Assembly (NCBI GenBank): GCA_030537915.1
Contig: JAUNUZ010000038.1
Location: forward strand, 1,926 to 11,108
DNA length: 9,183 nt
Direction of reading: 5' to 3'
From: Micrococcales bacterium
Lineage (GTDB): Bacteria; Actinomycetota; Actinomycetes; Actinomycetales; Dermatophilaceae
The notes beneath the pieces were generated by a model. It did not search any database. It was given only the letters and a program-made list of their open reading frames with translations, and was not told where the DNA came from. Position 1 is the stretch's first letter. Each line of letters starts with the position of its first letter. The position numbers and the translations under genes are program-made. Below, piece after piece: positions 1 through 5,819 of this stretch.

Positions 1-457
1 GACCCTGGAAGAAGACCTGGTCACCACCCCCGGGATGATCCTGCCCGCGGAAGAAGTGGTTCATTCCGACTTCGTAGAGCGTGGCTGCCGAAGCATAGGT
101 CGAGATGTGCCCGCCCACCCCGATCCCAGGCCGTTGCGCGCGGTGGACGAGCACGGCCGCATTCCACCGCAAGAGGCGCCGGAAGGCCTTCTCCATGCTC
201 TCGTCGCCGGGGAACCACGGCTCCTGCTCGAGCGGAATCGTATTGACATAGTCGGTTGTCGTCAGCGAGGGCACGCCGACCTGCTTCGTCCGCGCGTGCT
301 CGAGCAGGCGCAGCATGAGGTAGCGCGCGCGCGATGTCCCGGACTCATCGAGGACCGCGTCCATCGACTCCAGCCATTCCTGAGTTTCTTCGGGGTCGAT
401 ATCCGGCAGATTGCTGGGCAGGCCGTTGAGGATCGGGGCGGAGTCTTGACTACGCAT
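1..457 (-). CDS. aceE: Pyruvate dehydrogenase E1 component (AceE), N-terminal 152 residues, partial
   Basis: The protein is the thiamine-diphosphate-dependent E1 subunit that decarboxylates pyruvate and passes the acetyl group to the lipoyl E2 in the cytoplasmic pyruvate dehydrogenase complex. The visible 152 residues match the start of the homodimeric, roughly 900-residue E1 family: an acidic N-terminus ([17 protein letters not shown], about 19-35), a helix with [14 protein letters not shown] (43-56), TTDYVNTIP (67-75), then the conserved GGHIS (115-119), [11 protein letters not shown] (121-131) and NHFFRG (133-138) stretch that contributes to the cofactor region. The ATG at 457 is chosen because AAAGGA lies 8 nt upstream (466-471 on the plus strand) and the N-terminus then has the family's usual length. 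The gene runs off the left edge, so only the beginning is present. It lies 153 bp downstream of fdhD on the same strand and probably has its own promoter in that gap. Family assignment is very secure; nothing is missing in the part seen. Confidence 0.96.
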   Translation of the reverse strand, partial: MRSQDSAPILNGLPSNLPDIDPEETQEWLESMDAVLDESGTSRARYLMLRLLEHARTKQVGVPSLTTTDYVNTIPLEQEPWFPGDESMEKAFRRLLRWNAAVLVHRAQRPGIGVGGHISTYASAATLYEVGMNHFFRGQDHPGGGDQVFFQG

Positions 458-610
458 GGTGCAAGTCCTTTCAGCGCAAACTCGACGCGGGGGCGACGTG
501 CGTCCAACCCGACCATCCTTACACCCTTCGCCCGGCCTGCGGCAGGTCGACAGCGGTTTGGCGCGCGGTCACCGGCGACGCGCTTGGCAGCGCGGCCGCG
601 GTGCAGGGTG
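458..610 (-). promoter_or_regulatory. fdhD-aceE spacer: candidate aceE promoter/leader region with two palindromes
   Basis: This 153-bp gap separates two minus-strand genes and has no coding signal that I trust. A perfect 10-bp palindrome, CGCGGCCGCG (591-600), follows the fdhD stop closely and could form part of a GC-rich hairpin, but it has no T-tract. CCTGC-G-GCAGG (536-546) is an odd palindrome of the kind bound by dimeric regulators. Reading towards aceE, a TGTAAGGAT stretch near 520 could serve as a weak -10 element, but I see no good -35, so the promoter position is a guess. The AAAGGA ribosome binding site of aceE lies at 466-471. Function as the aceE control region follows from position only. 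Confidence 0.35.
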
Positions 611-1498
611 CTATCGGCCCTGGTCGGGGCGCCCCGGCGCATCGGTCAGTCCGAGGAGCCGGCCGGGGTCGGAGTAGACCGTGAGCCGAGGATCGCGGAC
701 GAAGGCCATGAGGCTGAGTCCCGAGCTGCGCGCGAGGTCGACGGCCAGGCTCGTGGACGCCGACACCGACGCCATCGCGGGGATTCCGGCCATGACAGCC
801 TTCTGCACAAGCTCGAACCCGGCCCGCCCGCTGACCACCAGGACGCAGCCGCGCAGGGGGAGTCGCTCGGCGCGCGCGGCCCAGCCGATGACTTTGTCCA
901 CCGCGTTGTGTCGGCCGACATCCTCGCGCAGGCACAGCAGCTCACCGTCCGCCGTGAAGAGCCCAGCGGCGTGCGTGCCGCCGGTTCGTTCGAAGGTGCG
1001 CTGCCCGGCTCGCAGGCGGCGTGGCAGGTCCAGGACCAGGGCCGGGTCGAGCCGAACGTCATCGTCGTCGAGGTCGAACCGGGAGAGTCGATGGATCGAG
1101 GCGATGTCCTCGGCGCCGCAAACACCGCACGCGCTCGTCGTCGTCGTCGCCCGGGGGGTGAGGTCAATACGCACGCCCGGCGCGGCGGTCACCTCGACGA
1201 CGTTGTAGGTGGGTGCGCCGCGCTCGTCGGTGTCCAGGCAGTGCATCAGGGTCCGCACGTCCGCCACGCGGGAGATCTGGCCCTCGGCCCAGAGCCAGCC
1301 GAGCGCGAGGTCGAAGTCGTCACCGGGGGTTCGCATCGTCACCATGACCGCGCGGCCGTCGACCCGGATCTCCAGTGGCTCCTCGACGGCAAGGGTGTCA
1401 GCACGGCCATCGACGAGCAGGACGCGGTCGTGGGGTGCGTCGCCGTCACCGCGCACGGCCAAGAGCCGAGCCGGCGTACGACGGGTGACGCGGCCCAT
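611..1498 (-). CDS. fdhD: FdhD, sulfurtransferase/accessory protein for formate dehydrogenase
   Basis: FdhD moves sulfur from a cysteine desulfurase to the molybdenum/bis-MGD cofactor of formate dehydrogenases, which are inactive without it. At 295 residues the protein has normal family length. Visible motifs are EEPLEIRV (39-46), the cysteine pair C124-G-V-C127 that carries sulfur in the family, TGGTHAAGLF (172-181), REDVGRHNAVDKVIG (191-205), SGRAGFELVQKA (223-234) and a SLAVDLA segment (250-256). Start ATG at 1498 is supported by an AGGAGG site 7 nt upstream. A TCG trinucleotide tract (1135-1149) encodes four threonines just before the CGVC motif, and an Asp run follows at 144-147. No formate dehydrogenase gene is in the window, so its client must be encoded elsewhere. 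The gene is divergent from the DUF3052 gene and upstream of aceE. Identification is secure; the client enzyme is unknown. Confidence 0.96.
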   Translation of the reverse strand: MGRVTRRTPARLLAVRGDGDAPHDRVLLVDGRADTLAVEEPLEIRVDGRAVMVTMRTPGDDFDLALGWLWAEGQISRVADVRTLMHCLDTDERGAPTYNVVEVTAAPGVRIDLTPRATTTTSACGVCGAEDIASIHRLSRFDLDDDDVRLDPALVLDLPRRLRAGQRTFERTGGTHAAGLFTADGELLCLREDVGRHNAVDKVIGWAARAERLPLRGCVLVVSGRAGFELVQKAVMAGIPAMASVSASTSLAVDLARSSGLSLMAFVRDPRLTVYSDPGRLLGLTDAPGRPDQGR

Positions 1499-1689
1499 CG
1501 GCAGACCTCCTCCTGGTTCTACCCTTAGGGTCGCAGGTGACGACGGGCCCAGAGATCATGGTGCGTGGCACACCCTGGGACTGCGACGGCCCGTCATGCT
1601 TGCACATTCGTAGGCGAACCGCTGGACTAGAGGGCCAACAGCTCTTTTGACGGTGGCTCGCTACCGCACACTTCAGGAGGTATGCACGC
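1499..1689. promoter_or_regulatory. Divergent control region between fdhD and DUF3052
   Basis: This 191-bp spacer must hold the promoters for both flanking genes. An odd palindrome ACCCT-T-AGGGT (1521-1531) lies just upstream of the fdhD ribosome binding site (rev. comp. of 1506-1513) and could be an operator. An 8-bp inverted repeat, GACGGGCC (1542-1549) and GGCCCGTC (1588-1595), encloses a smaller GTGC-GTG-GCAC hairpin (1561-1571). For the plus strand, TTGCAC (1600-1605) is 17 bp from TGGACT (1623-1628), a fair -35 but weak -10; it would give a leader of about 55 nt. TTGACG (1647-1652) resembles a -35 more closely but has no -10 at a useful distance before the Shine-Dalgarno site. These are pattern readings only. 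Confidence 0.35.
1675..1680 (+). promoter_or_regulatory. Ribosome binding site deciding the DUF3052 start
   Basis: AGGAGG is a full Shine-Dalgarno core. It lies 9 nt before the GTG at 1690. An ATG at 1682 lies between them, but only 1 nt from the site and in another frame that ends early, so the GTG is preferred. A second GTG follows at once at 1693 with a 12-nt spacer. Confidence 0.8.
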
Positions 1690-2118
1690 GTGGTGGACAC
1701 CGCGTCCAGCGCCGCAGCGAACACGGCTGTGGCGAAGCTCGGCTTCGACAGTGACCAGATCATCCTCGAGCTCGGATACGACGACGACGTCGATGACGCG
1801 TTGCGCTCCCAGATCGAGGATGCCGTCAACGGGGAGCTGGAGGATGAGGACTACGGGGATGTCGTGCACGGCGTCCTGCTCTGGTGGCGAGAAGACGACG
1901 GCGACCTGACGGACGCCATCGTCGACGCGCTGGCCACCCTGGAAGACCAGGGCTTCATCGTCCTTCTCACGCCGAAGGTGGGTCGGCTCGGAGAGGTCGA
2001 CCCGAGCGACATCGCCGAGGCAGCCGACACGGCTGGTCTGCAGGCCAGCGCTAGCGTGAATCTCACCAGGGAGTGGTCTGGCACCCGCCTCGTCGCTCCG
2101 AAGTCGGGACGTCGCTGA
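1690..2118 (+). CDS. DUF3052 family protein of unknown function
   Basis: A 142-residue, strongly acidic, soluble protein with no signal peptide or membrane segment. It resembles the actinobacterial DUF3052 family: LGFDSDQIILELGYDDDVDDALRSQIED (17-44), ELEDEDYGDVVHGVLLWWREDDGDLTDAIVDAL (49-81), then VLLTPKVGRLGEVDPSDIAEAADTAGL (90-116) and a C-terminal ASVNLTREWSGTRLVAPKSG segment, which resembles the C-terminus typical of the family. No catalytic motif is evident and no function should be assigned. The family has conserved company with aceE and an AhpE-type peroxiredoxin in mycobacteria and streptomycetes, as here, which hints at a link with redox or central metabolism but proves nothing. The GTG start at 1690 has an AGGAGG site 9 nt upstream. 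The peroxiredoxin gene follows 15 bp downstream, so the two are likely one transcript. Confidence 0.9.
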   Translation: MVDTASSAAANTAVAKLGFDSDQIILELGYDDDVDDALRSQIEDAVNGELEDEDYGDVVHGVLLWWREDDGDLTDAIVDALATLEDQGFIVLLTPKVGRLGEVDPSDIAEAADTAGLQASASVNLTREWSGTRLVAPKSGRR

Positions 2119-2133
2119 CGGAACGGGCACACT

Positions 2134-2619
2134 GTGGGCATGGCAGGCACCCCGCTCGGCGTCGGCGACACGGCGCCCGACTTCACGCTCTCCGACCAAT
2201 ACGGGACGAGAATCTCGCTGCGCGAGCTGCGGGCCGGCCGTGGAGTGCTCGTCGTCTTCTTCCCGTTCGCCTTCTCCGGGATCTGCACGGGTGAGCTGTC
2301 GGAGATCCGCGACGACCTGGGCTCCTTCCAGAACGAGCACGTCGTCGTTGTGGGCGTCTCGTGCGACCCTGTCTTCTCCCTGCGTGCTTGGGACGACAAG
2401 GAGGGGTATTTCTTCCCGCTCCTGTCCGACTTCTGGCCGCACGGCGAGGTAGCGCGCCAATACGGCGTCTTCGAGGAGAGCGGCGGTTTCGCCCGCCGCG
2501 GCACGTTCTTCCTGGACCCCGCCGGCGTCGTGCGCTGGTCGCTGGTCAACGAGGCCGGCCAGCGACGCGACTTCGCCGGATTCCACGAGACCTTGCGTGG
2601 GATCATCGGCGCCGGCTGA
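2134..2619 (+). CDS. ahpE: AhpE-type peroxiredoxin (thiol peroxidase)
   Basis: A cytoplasmic thiol peroxidase that reduces hydrogen peroxide, organic peroxides or peroxynitrite at an active cysteine. The 161-residue protein has the thioredoxin-like AhpC/TSA fold signature: VGDTAPDFTLSDQYG (10-24), the active-site stretch FFPFAFSGICTGEL (42-55) with peroxidatic C51, P44 and S48 in the place usually held by Thr, then FPLLSDFWPHG (94-104) and YGVF (110-113), both typical of the AhpE subgroup, and RRGTFFLD (121-128) with the conserved Arg. A second cysteine, C77 in VSCDP, exists; AhpE enzymes are usually described as one-Cys, so its role is open. GTG at 2134 is preferred over the in-frame ATG at 2140 because a GGAA site (2120-2123) is 10 nt upstream, but this is a weak distinction. 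It follows DUF3052 by 15 bp and ends 17 bp before a tRNA gene. Confidence 0.93.
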   Translation: MGMAGTPLGVGDTAPDFTLSDQYGTRISLRELRAGRGVLVVFFPFAFSGICTGELSEIRDDLGSFQNEHVVVVGVSCDPVFSLRAWDDKEGYFFPLLSDFWPHGEVARQYGVFEESGGFARRGTFFLDPAGVVRWSLVNEAGQRRDFAGFHETLRGIIGAG

Positions 2620-2636
2620 CACAATGGCGGCCGTTG

Positions 2637-2709
2637 GGGCCTGTAGCTCAGTTGGTAGAGCACCGCGTTTACACCGCGGGTGTCGTCGGTTCGAGCCCGG
2701 CCGGGCCCA
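2637..2709 (+). tRNA. tRNA-Val (anticodon UAC)
   Basis: A complete 73-nt cloverleaf can be drawn. The acceptor stem GGGCCTG (2637-2643) pairs with CGGGCCC (2702-2708) with one G-T pair; T8-A9 follow; the D stem GCTC (2646-2649) pairs with GAGC (2658-2661); the anticodon stem CCGCG (2663-2667) pairs with CGCGG (2675-2679) around the loop TTTACAC with anticodon TAC (2670-2672); the T stem GTCGG pairs with CCGGC around TTCGAGC. The discriminator base is A (2709). CCA is not encoded and must be added after transcription. It begins 17 bp after the ahpE stop, so it may be transcribed with that operon; a CACAAT at 2620-2625 could be a -10 but lacks a well-spaced -35. Confidence 0.97.
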
Positions 2710-2722
2710 CTTGCGTCGTCGT

Positions 2723-2749
2723 GGCGAGGCGGTGAGCGCCGCCTACGCC
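2723..2749 (+). terminator. GC-rich hairpin after tRNA-Val, possible terminator
   Basis: GGCG-A-GGCGG (2723-2732) can pair with CCGCC-TA-CGCC (2739-2749) around a 6-nt loop, giving nine GC pairs interrupted by a small internal loop. It starts 13 nt after the mature tRNA end. There is no T-tract, as is common for actinobacterial hairpins, so it may act as a terminator, a 3' processing signal, or neither. Confidence 0.4.
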
Positions 2750-2808
2750 CGGCTCGCCAGCTACCCAGCGCCGGTCTGGGGGATGGCCCCGCCTGATACC
2801 AAGGGGAT

Positions 2809-3693
2809 ATGACATCGAGCTCCGGGGCGGCCGCGCCCTTCACAGATTCCGATCCGCCCAGCCTGCATCAGGTGGTCCGTGAGCTCGAACGGTTGTTCCC
2901 GCCCCAGCTGGCGCAGTCCTGGGACCAGGTCGGGCTTGTCACCGGCGACCTCGACCAGCCCGTGTCCCTTGTTCACTTCGCAGTCGATCCCACGCTCGCC
3001 GTGGTCCGCGAGGCCGTCGACGCGGGTGCGGATCTGCTGGTCACGCACCACCCGCTGCTACTGCGCGGCATTCACTCGGTCGCGACGACCCATGCCAAGG
3101 GGGCCACGGTCACTGCCCTTGTCGTCGCTGACCTTGCGCTCTACGTCGCGCACACCAACGCGGATAGTGCACAGGTCGGGGTGAACACCGCGCTGGCTGC
3201 GGCCTGCGGCCTTGAGCAGACCGAACCGCTGAGCATCTGCGAGGGTTCCGTGTTGGGACTCGTGGGAGATCTACGCGAGTCGATCTCGTTGGCGGACTTC
3301 GCACGTCGACTCGCCTCTCGCCTGCCGGTGGCGCCGGGTGGCATCCGCGTCTCGGGTACGTCGCACGCGCCGGTCACCCGGATTGCCCTGCTCGGAGGCG
3401 CTGGCGATGCGCTCTTCGAAGAGGTGCGCCGCATCGACGCCGACGTCTATGTCACTTCCGATCTGCGCCATCACCCGGCCCTGGAGGCCCGCGAAGAGGC
3501 CGGCACCGGCACGCCGTACCTCATCGATGCCGGTCACTGGGCGACCGAGTGGCTCTGGCTGCGCAGGGCCGCCGACGACCTGCGCGGCGCGCTGCGCGAC
3601 GCTGACGCTAGCGTGGATACTCACGTGAGCACCCTGTGCACAGACCCATGGACCTTCGTCGTGGGCGCGCAGGCGGAAGGAGATTCCTCGTGA
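2809..3693 (+). CDS. NIF3/YbgI-family dinuclear-metal protein
   Basis: A 294-residue member of the NIF3 (DUF34, YbgI) family, toroidal proteins that hold two metal ions; often annotated as GTP cyclohydrolase I type 2, a name that is not well supported, and the true reaction is unknown. The five family metal ligands can all be read: H80-H81 in VTHHPLLL, D119 in AHTNAD, and H243 and E247 in DAGHWATE. Other conserved parts are the N-terminal SWDQVGLVTGD (37-47) and GGAGD (196-200). It is the shorter form of the family, without the large central insert. The ATG at 2809 follows AAGGGG by only 2 nt, an unusually short ribosome-site spacing; no better start precedes SWDQVG, so translation could instead rely on a leaderless message. 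It is the first gene of a three-gene operon, overlapping the next by 4 bp. Family is secure, function is not. Confidence 0.93.
   Translation: MTSSSGAAAPFTDSDPPSLHQVVRELERLFPPQLAQSWDQVGLVTGDLDQPVSLVHFAVDPTLAVVREAVDAGADLLVTHHPLLLRGIHSVATTHAKGATVTALVVADLALYVAHTNADSAQVGVNTALAAACGLEQTEPLSICEGSVLGLVGDLRESISLADFARRLASRLPVAPGGIRVSGTSHAPVTRIALLGGAGDALFEEVRRIDADVYVTSDLRHHPALEAREEAGTGTPYLIDAGHWATEWLWLRRAADDLRGALRDADASVDTHVSTLCTDPWTFVVGAQAEGDSS
3677..3682 (+). promoter_or_regulatory. Ribosome binding site deciding the zinc-ribbon protein start
   Basis: AAGGAG lies inside the end of the NIF3 gene, 7 nt before the GTG at 3690. It favours that GTG over in-frame upstream ATG 3636, which would overlap NIF3 by a further 54 bp and lacks such a site. 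Confidence 0.8.
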
Positions 3694-4427
3694 AGGCCGA
3701 CCCCAGCAGACAGGCTCGCCTGCTCGACCTCGCCGGGCTCGACACCCGCACGAATCAGCTCGCCCACCGCCGGGCGAACCTGCCGCAGAGCAAGAAGCAC
3801 GCGGAGCTGGCCGGCGAGCTCGAAGAGGTGAGCACCGACCTGGTCCGCGCCCGCACGGCCCACGATGACGTGCAGTGCGAGATCACCAAGGCCGAGGCCG
3901 ACGTCCAGCTCGTCCGCGATCGAGCGGCCCGCAACCAGTCCCGCCTCGATGCCGGTCAGGGCAGCGCCAAGGACCTGCAGGCGCTGCAGCACGAGCTCGC
4001 CTCGCTGGCCCGCCGCCAGTCCGAGCTGGAAGACGTCGAGCTGGAGGTCATGGAGCGCGCCGAGTCGTTGGGCACCCGGGTCGAGGCGCTCGTCGCCCGA
4101 CACGAGGCGGTTGCGGCGCGGGTCACCGAGGCGGCCGCGGCTCGCGACGAGGCGCTCGGCACGATCGAGGCGGAGGAGGCCGATACCGCGACGCGCCGCA
4201 TCGAGGCGACCGGTGACGTGGGGGAGGAGCTGCTCTCGCTCTACGAGAAGATCCGGGCACAGACCGGGGTCGGGGCCGCGGAGCTCAACCGGCGAACCTG
4301 CCAGGGCTGTCGTCTCGAGCTGATGGGCGCCGACCTGCGCCGGATCGCTGCGGCGGCGCAGGACGACATCGTGCGCTGCGAGGAGTGCCGACGCATCCTC
4401 GTGCGGACGGAGCACTCCGGACTGTGA
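3690..4427 (+). CDS. C4-type zinc-ribbon coiled-coil protein (COG1579/CT398-like)
   Basis: A 245-residue protein in two parts. Residues about 8-185 are a long charged, Ala/Glu/Arg-rich alpha-helical coiled coil (for example LAGELEEVSTDLVRARTAHDD and LQALQHELASLARRQSELED). The C-terminus carries a four-cysteine zinc ribbon: C204-Q-G-C207 and C230-E-E-C233, preceded by the conserved NRRTCQGC. This is the layout of the COG1579/zf-RING_7 family, whose chlamydial member CT398 has a coiled-coil hairpin and zinc ribbon. A nucleic-acid or protein-binding scaffold role is usual speculation; no enzyme motif is present. The GTG start at 3690 overlaps the NIF3 stop as GTGA, with AAGGAG 7 nt upstream, and its own stop overlaps the next start the same way. 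Translational coupling across all three genes is therefore likely. The NIF3 pairing is a widely conserved neighbourhood. Confidence 0.92.
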   Translation: MKADPSRQARLLDLAGLDTRTNQLAHRRANLPQSKKHAELAGELEEVSTDLVRARTAHDDVQCEITKAEADVQLVRDRAARNQSRLDAGQGSAKDLQALQHELASLARRQSELEDVELEVMERAESLGTRVEALVARHEAVAARVTEAAAARDEALGTIEAEEADTATRRIEATGDVGEELLSLYEKIRAQTGVGAAELNRRTCQGCRLELMGADLRRIAAAAQDDIVRCEECRRILVRTEHSGL

Positions 4428-5743
4428 CCGCGCGGCGACTCATCATCGAGGCCGACGGGGGCTCGCGTGGAAACCCCGGCGTCGCCGGCTTCGGCGCTCT
4501 CGTCCGCGACGCGGGCAGCGGTGCGGTGCTCGCCGAGCGCGCCGAGCCGCTCGGCCTGGCCAGCAACAACGTCGCGGAGTACAGCGGTCTTATCGCGGGT
4601 CTACAGGAAGCCGAGCGGCTCGACGACCGCGCCGCCATCGAGGTCCGGATGGATTCCAAGCTCGTCGTCGAGCAAATGAGCGGGCGCTGGATGATCAGGC
4701 ATGAGGACATGAAACGCCTTGCTGCCGAGGCGCGCGTCATCGCCAAACGCATCGCCGCCGCCGGGGGAGTGGTCGTCTACCGCTGGATTCCGCGTGAGCT
4801 CAACAAGGCCGCGGACGCTCTGAGCAACGACGGGATGGACGGCAAGAGCATCACCCGGCGTCCGTGGGAAAGGGGCTCGACCCCGCTAGGCGTGACGCCC
4901 CAGGCGACCCCGGATGAGCCCCAGAGTGAGTCCCCCGTGGAACCCGATAGCCAGCGTCTCGAGCAGCCCGCCGACGCGGCAGCAGCCGTCTGGGATGCGG
5001 CCCCTGCCGCCCGGCCGGGCCAGACCCAGGCTCCCGAGCCGCCGCCGAGCCGCCTTCCGCGGCCGAAGCAGGCGAAGTCGGGGCCAGTGATGGGGCCCGG
5101 CACCCGGATCGTGCTCGTCCGCCACGGCACGACGGACGCGAATCGGGACGGGCGGCTCGCGGGACGCTCCGCGCCGGGCGGGGGATCGGATGACCTCAAC
5201 GCCGACGGCCAGGCCCAGGCGCGGGCGGCGGCGATCGGCGCCCATGCCTTCCTCGGGGATGGCTGCGCCGGGGATGGCGCGACCCCCGTTCGGGTGGTGT
5301 CTTCCTCGTTGCTGCGCGCCCACCGGACGGGGCAACTCGTCGCAGCCCGCTTCGGCGTCGGATGTGAGAGCGAGTCTGACTGGGACGAGCAGGATTTCGG
5401 CGGCTTCGACGGTCAGCTCGTCAGCGCACTGTCGGCGTCGGACCCCGAGCTGCTGAGCAGCCTACGCATCGACCCGCAGGCGCGCTGCCCGGGTGGTGAG
5501 AGCTACGCGGACCTGGCGCGACGTGTCCAGGAGGCCTTCGACCGGCTGGTGGCGGCGGGCGGGACGATCGTCGTCACGACCCACCGGATGCCGATTCTGG
5601 CCGTTCTCGCCCGCGTTCTCGGGATGGATCTGGAGCATGCCTGGCGCGTCAACATCGCGCCGGCTTCACTCACGTCGATCCGGGTGTGGGAGGACGGCGC
5701 GGCGCTGGTGGAGTTCGTCAACGACACGGCCCATCTGCGCTGA
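4424..5743 (+). CDS. Bifunctional RNase HI / histidine phosphatase (Rv2228c-like fusion)
   Basis: A 439-residue fusion. The first domain (about 4-137) is RNase HI, which cuts RNA in RNA:DNA hybrids: the four metal-binding acids are visible as D11 in EADGGSRGNPG, E52 in NVAEYSGL, D77 in VRMDSKLVVEQ and D131 in KAADALSN. A Pro/Ala/Gln-rich linker (about 140-226) has no fold signature. The second domain (about 228-435) is a histidine phosphatase of the phosphoglycerate mutase superfamily: R233-H234-G235 with the phosphorylated His, SSSLLRAHRTGQ with a phosphate-binding Arg, DEQDFGGFDGQL, and H387 in VTTHRMP. In M. tuberculosis the equivalent Rv2228c joins RNase HI to a CobC-like alpha-ribazole phosphatase; that activity is inferred here. 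The GTG at 4424 overlaps the previous stop as GTGA and has GGAG 11 nt upstream; an in-frame ATG 39 bp earlier is less likely. Last gene of the trio. Confidence 0.94.
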   Translation: MTARRLIIEADGGSRGNPGVAGFGALVRDAGSGAVLAERAEPLGLASNNVAEYSGLIAGLQEAERLDDRAAIEVRMDSKLVVEQMSGRWMIRHEDMKRLAAEARVIAKRIAAAGGVVVYRWIPRELNKAADALSNDGMDGKSITRRPWERGSTPLGVTPQATPDEPQSESPVEPDSQRLEQPADAAAAVWDAAPAARPGQTQAPEPPPSRLPRPKQAKSGPVMGPGTRIVLVRHGTTDANRDGRLAGRSAPGGGSDDLNADGQAQARAAAIGAHAFLGDGCAGDGATPVRVVSSSLLRAHRTGQLVAARFGVGCESESDWDEQDFGGFDGQLVSALSASDPELLSSLRIDPQARCPGGESYADLARRVQEAFDRLVAAGGTIVVTTHRMPILAVLARVLGMDLEHAWRVNIAPASLTSIRVWEDGAALVEFVNDTAHLR

Positions 5744-5764
5744 CCCACGCCAGGGCCGATGCGT

Positions 5765-5793
5765 GCGCTCGCTCCGGTGCCCACCGGGTGCGC
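5765..5793. terminator. Hairpin between convergent genes, possible bidirectional terminator
   Basis: CCGGT (5774-5778) and ACCGG (5783-5787) form a perfect stem around GCCC, and GCGC at 5765-5768 and 5790-5793 can extend it across a small internal loop. It lies in the 76-bp gap between the stop codons of the RNase H fusion and the convergent yaaA gene, where a terminator serving both strands would be expected. There is no T-tract on either side. Confidence 0.45.
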
Positions 5794-5819
5794 TGCTGCG
5801 TGATCGACGCCGCAACCGC

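Noticed and set aside
1135..1149. Five TCG repeats as a phase-variation tract in fdhD
   Set aside because: A trinucleotide repeat changes length without shifting frame, and five units of a GC-rich codon are expected by chance here.
35..1528. A 497-codon plus-strand open frame lying opposite aceE and fdhD
   Set aside because: It is antisense to two well-recognised genes, has no family resemblance and no ribosome site, and arises from GC-rich codon bias.
2637..2709. tRNA-Val as an integration site for a mobile element
   Set aside because: No integrase, no repeat of the tRNA 3' end in the window, and the downstream genes are conserved core genes.
1627..2843. Two long minus-strand open frames of about 330 codons over DUF3052, ahpE and the tRNA
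   Set aside because: They run opposite three supported genes and across a tRNA; their translations are low-complexity shadows.
3621..4415. A 264-codon minus-strand frame opposite the zinc-ribbon gene
   Set aside because: Antisense shadow of the repetitive Ala/Glu/Arg coiled-coil coding sequence.
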